The position numbers and the translations under genes are program-made. DNA of 64,000 nucleotides from Autumnicola tepida (lineage in GTDB: Bacteria > Bacteroidota > Bacteroidia > Flavobacteriales > Flavobacteriaceae), in NCBI RefSeq assembly GCF_031846485.1, contig NZ_JAVRHQ010000018.1, positions 24,400 through 88,399 of the forward strand, in the 5' to 3' direction. Below, piece by piece: positions 61,130 to 64,000 of the stretch (the first letter of the stretch is position 1; each line of letters starts with the position of its first letter). The notes under the pieces are model-generated. The model was given only the letters and a program-made list of their open reading frames with translations, did not search any database and was not told the origin of the DNA.

Positions 61130-62032
61130 ATGCCTAAATTTAATAAAATTGTTTCTGTAGATCATACCAAACTTCAGGAATGGGCTGTAAGGGAATTGCA
61201 GAATCACAGTAAAGCTGAAGTTGAAATTCATAAAGATTATCCTTCTTCCAAAGCTGAAATCATAGAGCGTATAGGTGATGCCGAAGCGGTGTTGGTTTCC
61301 TGGCGCACGCCAATAGATAAAGAAATTATTGAGAATTGCCCAAACCTGAAATATATTGGCATGTGCTGCAGTCTGTATGATGATGAATCTGCTAATGTGG
61401 CGGTAAAATTTGCCCGGGAACAGGGAATTGAGGTCAGGGGAATAAGAGACTATGGTGATCCTGGTGTGATCGAATTCATAGTTTCAGCACTGGTAAGATT
61501 ACTCCATGGCTTTGGAGAAAATCAATGGAAGGAGATGCCTGCGGAACTCACCAACAGGAAAATTGGCATTATTGGTCTTGGAGTTACGGGGCAATTGCTC
61601 GCAAAATGCCTGCTGCCATTTGGAGCAGACTTGTATTACTTCAGCAGGAGCCGGAAAAAAGAGTGGGAGACCAAAAACGTGAAATACCTTCCATTAGATG
61701 AATTGCTGGAAACTTCAGAAATAATCAGTATTCATCTTCCGAAGAATATCAAAATACTGAAGCAGAGTGAATTTCAGAAATTCGGTTCGGGCAAAATTCT
61801 GATTAATACTTCCCTTGGATTGCCGTTTGATGAAAAATCTTTTCAGCAATGGATAGGTAATCCTTCAAATGTCGCGATTTTTGATGGTGACGGAAAAAGT
61901 GCTTTAGATGGCAGGATTTTGAAAAATTCCAATATCATTTCCGCAGAAAAAAGTGCCGGCTGGTCTGCCGAGACGGAAACACGTTTATCTCAAAAAGTAG
62001 TGGAGAATATTCAGAATTTTCTTGGTTCCTGA
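61130..62032 (+). CDS. D-2-hydroxyacid dehydrogenase-like protein with altered active site
   Basis: 300 residues from the ATG at 61130; a longer frame from 61031 overlaps the SPW gene and adds unrelated sequence. NAD-binding motif GIIGLGVTGQLLAKCL near 142. The catalytic regions are degenerate: the usual N-x-S/T-R-G-x-x-V loop reads NTSLGLPFD, so the catalytic Arg is missing, and the expected H-x-A/G-G motif is SAGW without His. The fold is kept but activity is doubtful. It could be a sensor or a dehydrogenase with a different mechanism. Confidence 0.8.
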   Translation: MPKFNKIVSVDHTKLQEWAVRELQNHSKAEVEIHKDYPSSKAEIIERIGDAEAVLVSWRTPIDKEIIENCPNLKYIGMCCSLYDDESANVAVKFAREQGIEVRGIRDYGDPGVIEFIVSALVRLLHGFGENQWKEMPAELTNRKIGIIGLGVTGQLLAKCLLPFGADLYYFSRSRKKEWETKNVKYLPLDELLETSEIISIHLPKNIKILKQSEFQKFGSGKILINTSLGLPFDEKSFQQWIGNPSNVAIFDGDGKSALDGRILKNSNIISAEKSAGWSAETETRLSQKVVENIQNFLGS

Positions 62033-62063
62033 ATTTTTTTAGGAATAGCTATTAAGGGGTATT

Positions 62064-62107
62064 GTAACTTTGGTTACGCTAAGTCCTGTTTAAAATTACT
62101 TCATTTG
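62064..62107 (+). promoter_or_regulatory. Operator GTAAC-N4-GTTAC and -7 box upstream of the YeeE/YedE pair
   Basis: GTAAC-TTTG-GTTAC at 62064-62077, a 22-nt gap, then TTCATTTG at 62100-62107, a one-base departure from TAnnTTTG. Same geometry as the sites at 46559 and 52725. Confidence 0.7.
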
Positions 62108-62126
62108 CACTTCAAAAAGAGAAATT

Positions 62127-62684
62127 ATGGAATGGATATATGAACCCTGGCCATGGTATGTTGCCGGCCCGTTAATAGCGGCGGTAATGTTCTTACTGCT
62201 CCTTATGGGCAGGCAATTTGGAATGTCTTCCAATTTGCGAACCATGTGTACCATGTGCGGGGCAGATGCCAAAGCCGATTTTTTTAAATTCGACTGGAAA
62301 GCTCAACGATGGAACCTGCTGGTGGTTATAGGAGCTGCCGTTGGTGGTTTTATAGCAGCCAATTTTTTAACCCGGGATCCCGCGGTAAATATTAATCCGG
62401 AGACGGTGCAAAACCTTCAAAACCTGGGATTCCAAAGTGCAGGCGCAGCTTATTTGCCTGATGAACTTTTTTCCCTGGATGCCCTAATGAATATCAAGTC
62501 CCTGGCCGTTTTGCTGGTGGGCGGGATATTAATAGGCTTCGGCGCAAGGTATGCTGGCGGCTGTACCTCGGGGCATGCAATTTCGGGTTTGAGCAACCTG
62601 CAATTACCATCACTTATTGCTGTAGCTGGCTTTTTTATTGGAGGCATGGTGATGATTTATCTAATTTTCCCACTAATCTTTTAA
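62127..62684 (+). CDS. YeeE/YedE-family sulfur transporter, subunit 1
   Basis: 185 residues with about four membrane helices. Carries the conserved GGCTSGHAISGLS near 149 (Cys relays the sulfane sulfur in the TsuA/YeeE family) and a cytoplasmic CTMCGADAKADFF near 46 with further Cys. It is half of a YeeE-type protein: the second half is the next gene, which starts three bases after its stop. Thiosulfate or a persulfide is the likely substrate. The two are transcribed from the shared sulfur operator. Confidence 0.9.
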   Translation: MEWIYEPWPWYVAGPLIAAVMFLLLLMGRQFGMSSNLRTMCTMCGADAKADFFKFDWKAQRWNLLVVIGAAVGGFIAANFLTRDPAVNINPETVQNLQNLGFQSAGAAYLPDELFSLDALMNIKSLAVLLVGGILIGFGARYAGGCTSGHAISGLSNLQLPSLIAVAGFFIGGMVMIYLIFPLIF

Positions 62685-62687
62685 GAT

Positions 62688-63101
62688 ATGAGAGCATTAA
62701 GTTATTTGTTTATAGGCGTTTTCTTCGGAATTGTAATGTATAAATCTGAAGCGGCTTCCTGGTTCAGGATATATGAAATGTTCAGGTTTGATTCTTTCCA
62801 TATGTATGGGATTATAGGTTCGGCATTAATAATTGGAATTATCGGCGTTCAGTTGATAAAGAGAAAAAAGCTGAAGTCTTTTTCGGGTGAACCTATTTAT
62901 ATTATTCCGAAGAAGAAAAGTTTTAGCCGCTACATGTATGGCGGTATTATCTTTGGGCTTGGCTGGGCTTTGGCAGGGGCATGTCCCGGTCCTATTTACA
63001 CTCTAATTGGTGCTGGGTATGTTTCAATTCTTGTTGTATTTGCAGGCGCCTTACTGGGTACTTTTCTTTACGGATTACTCAGGGATAGGTTGCCCCATTA
63101 A
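62688..63101 (+). CDS. YeeE/YedE-family sulfur transporter, subunit 2 (DUF6691-like)
   Basis: 137 residues, about four membrane helices. Its conserved motif is GACPGPIYTLIGAG near 101, matching the second Cys motif of YeeE/YedE proteins, with GIIFGLGWALA before it. Complements subunit 1, giving the complete split transporter common in Bacteroidota. Its end overlaps the convergent glycosidase gene by 27 bp. Confidence 0.9.
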   Translation: MRALSYLFIGVFFGIVMYKSEAASWFRIYEMFRFDSFHMYGIIGSALIIGIIGVQLIKRKKLKSFSGEPIYIIPKKKSFSRYMYGGIIFGLGWALAGACPGPIYTLIGAGYVSILVVFAGALLGTFLYGLLRDRLPH

Positions 63102-64000
63102 ATTGTCCTGGACAGGATTGCCAGTTTTCTGTTTTAAACGCCTTTCCATAAAATCCATACATCTTTTTACAGTTGTTCTGGTGGTTTCGTGGGCTATCCT
63201 GTTTTTGTCTCCATCAAGGTCCCAGATTCCACAATTACTGTAGGACTGGAGGTTATCCCAATCGGGGCGGTCTATAACAGGATAAATACAGAGTCCGCGA
63301 AGGTCTACTCCTAAAGAAATTGCCTTGTCACACTCTGTAGTAATTTCTTCCATCCAGAGGGAACGGTCATCACCAAAATGTCCTGTTTCAGTTAAAATTA
63401 CTGGTTTATTATATCTTTTATAGGCATCCCGGAGCAAAATGTACATGGGGGTTAATACTGTATCTTCGGAAGGCCAGGGCAGGATCCGGCCCTTATGTTC
63501 CCATTGGTTGTTATAGTAATAGTTAAAACCGAGCATGTCACCTAAAAAAGGTGAACCTCCTAATTCCGGGCAAAGACGGCCCATAATTATGTCCATAGCC
63601 TGAAATTGATGCGAATTTAGTTCCAGGATTTCTTCTGTAACAGGTTCTTCTCCAACAGGATGGATTTTAACCAATGGTTCTACCAGCAGGATTTGAACAT
63701 CTGGCGCTGTTTGTTTTAAGATCATAATACCTTCAATGGCAGCTTTGCAGAGATGGTATTTTATGTCAAATCCGCAATTGACCGCAAAAGGAACGGTACC
63801 TCTTACTTCACCTGAATGCCAGGATAAAAAACTTATTTCGTTAATGGGAACAATCAATAATGGCTCACCGGTGTAACTATTATGGAATAATGCAAAGGCA
63901 CGGCAAAGAGCCATAAATCTTGCAGGAAATTGTGGGTGTGTGGGAATGAGGCCATCGGGATATCCAAAATGGCAAAGGTCCCATATGATTTGTATTTTAA
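63075..64000 (-). CDS. TIM-barrel glycoside hydrolase-like protein (partial, 5' end outside window)
   Basis: At least 308 residues; the frame remains open to the window edge, so the start is beyond it. Clan-A-type barrel: WDLCHFGYPDG near the upstream edge, then PINEISFLSW with Asn-Glu as the expected acid/base site, DMLGFNYYYNNQW in the middle and ILTETGHFGDD with a Glu as the expected nucleophile. Related to the GH1-like proteins often near SPW/VKOR genes. No export signal can be judged. Convergent with the YeeE pair. Confidence 0.82.
   Translation of the reverse strand, partial: KIQIIWDLCHFGYPDGLIPTHPQFPARFMALCRAFALFHNSYTGEPLLIVPINEISFLSWHSGEVRGTVPFAVNCGFDIKYHLCKAAIEGIMILKQTAPDVQILLVEPLVKIHPVGEEPVTEEILELNSHQFQAMDIIMGRLCPELGGSPFLGDMLGFNYYYNNQWEHKGRILPWPSEDTVLTPMYILLRDAYKRYNKPVILTETGHFGDDRSLWMEEITTECDKAISLGVDLRGLCIYPVIDRPDWDNLQSYSNCGIWDLDGDKNRIAHETTRTTVKRCMDFMERRLKQKTGNPVQDNLMGQPIPE

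Noticed and set aside
1..64000. Prophage, integrative element, insertion sequence, CRISPR, tRNA or rRNA
   Set aside because: No transposase or integrase-like protein, no repeat-spacer pattern and no tRNA-like cloverleaf was seen; base composition looks even throughout.

Overview
The window is a 64-kb stretch of ordinary-looking chromosome from a Bacteroidota bacterium, most likely a member of the Flavobacteriaceae (the marine Gramella/Salegentibacter/Zunongwangia type is my best guess). Reasons: AT-rich DNA, promoters with a TAnnTTTG -7 box, almost no Shine-Dalgarno sequences, lipoproteins with short Bacteroidota lipoboxes, a HAD-phosphatase/SerA fusion, a TIM-barrel/epimerase fusion, and a compact SRP RNA. 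I see no transposase, integrase, phage gene, CRISPR array, tRNA or rRNA.

Region by region. 1-11.3 kb is mainly housekeeping: the start of fumarylacetoacetase, glyA, a thioesterase, a glutaminyl cyclotransferase lipoprotein, the SRP RNA with a textbook promoter, an SDR, a small transaldolase, a 1122-residue PAS/GAF sensor that stops after the phospho-acceptor helix, and an epimerase/SDR pair. 11.7-18.9 kb holds a fused phosphoserine-phosphatase-like/phosphoglycerate dehydrogenase, a hemolysin-III protein and SbcCD. 19.1-23.2 kb carries stress-type genes: a DUF892 ferritin-like protein, a DUF2383-like protein, an FAD oxidoreductase with a Rieske tail and a metallo-beta-lactamase-fold hydrolase.

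23.5-35.0 kb is the most distinctive block: a tightly packed run of eleven genes, all on the + strand (SDR, epimerase, glycoside-hydrolase/epimerase fusion, zinc alcohol dehydrogenase, Gfo/Idh/MocA oxidoreductase, four glycosyltransferases of which three are tandem relatives, a methyltransferase, a 94-residue protein). It looks like a pathway that makes and decorates a glycoside or glycan of unknown identity. A second block at 59.1-61.1 kb and 63.1-64 kb (epimerase, VKOR-like, SPW protein, TIM-barrel glycosidase) may belong to the same accessory theme.

35-45.8 kb is mixed: DUF1697, MFS transporter, two overlapping mini-ORFs, a cysteine-less thioredoxin-like protein, a Dabb protein, an NmrA protein, an active/inactive M16 peptidase pair, and a cytochrome c with a PQQ-type sugar dehydrogenase. 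45.9-55.0 kb and 62.1-63.1 kb carry sulfur and respiratory genes: a Crp/Fnr regulator with a cysteine cluster, TauE exporter, rhodanese, cytochrome bd, a fatty-acid hydroxylase, a persulfide-dioxygenase/rhodanese protein and a split YeeE/YedE transporter. Three separate promoters there share the same palindrome GTAAC-N4-GTTAC exactly 22 nt upstream of the -7 box, which points to one sulfur regulon activated by the Crp/Fnr protein. 55.2-58.9 kb encodes a three-subunit acyl-CoA (propionyl-CoA type) carboxylase.
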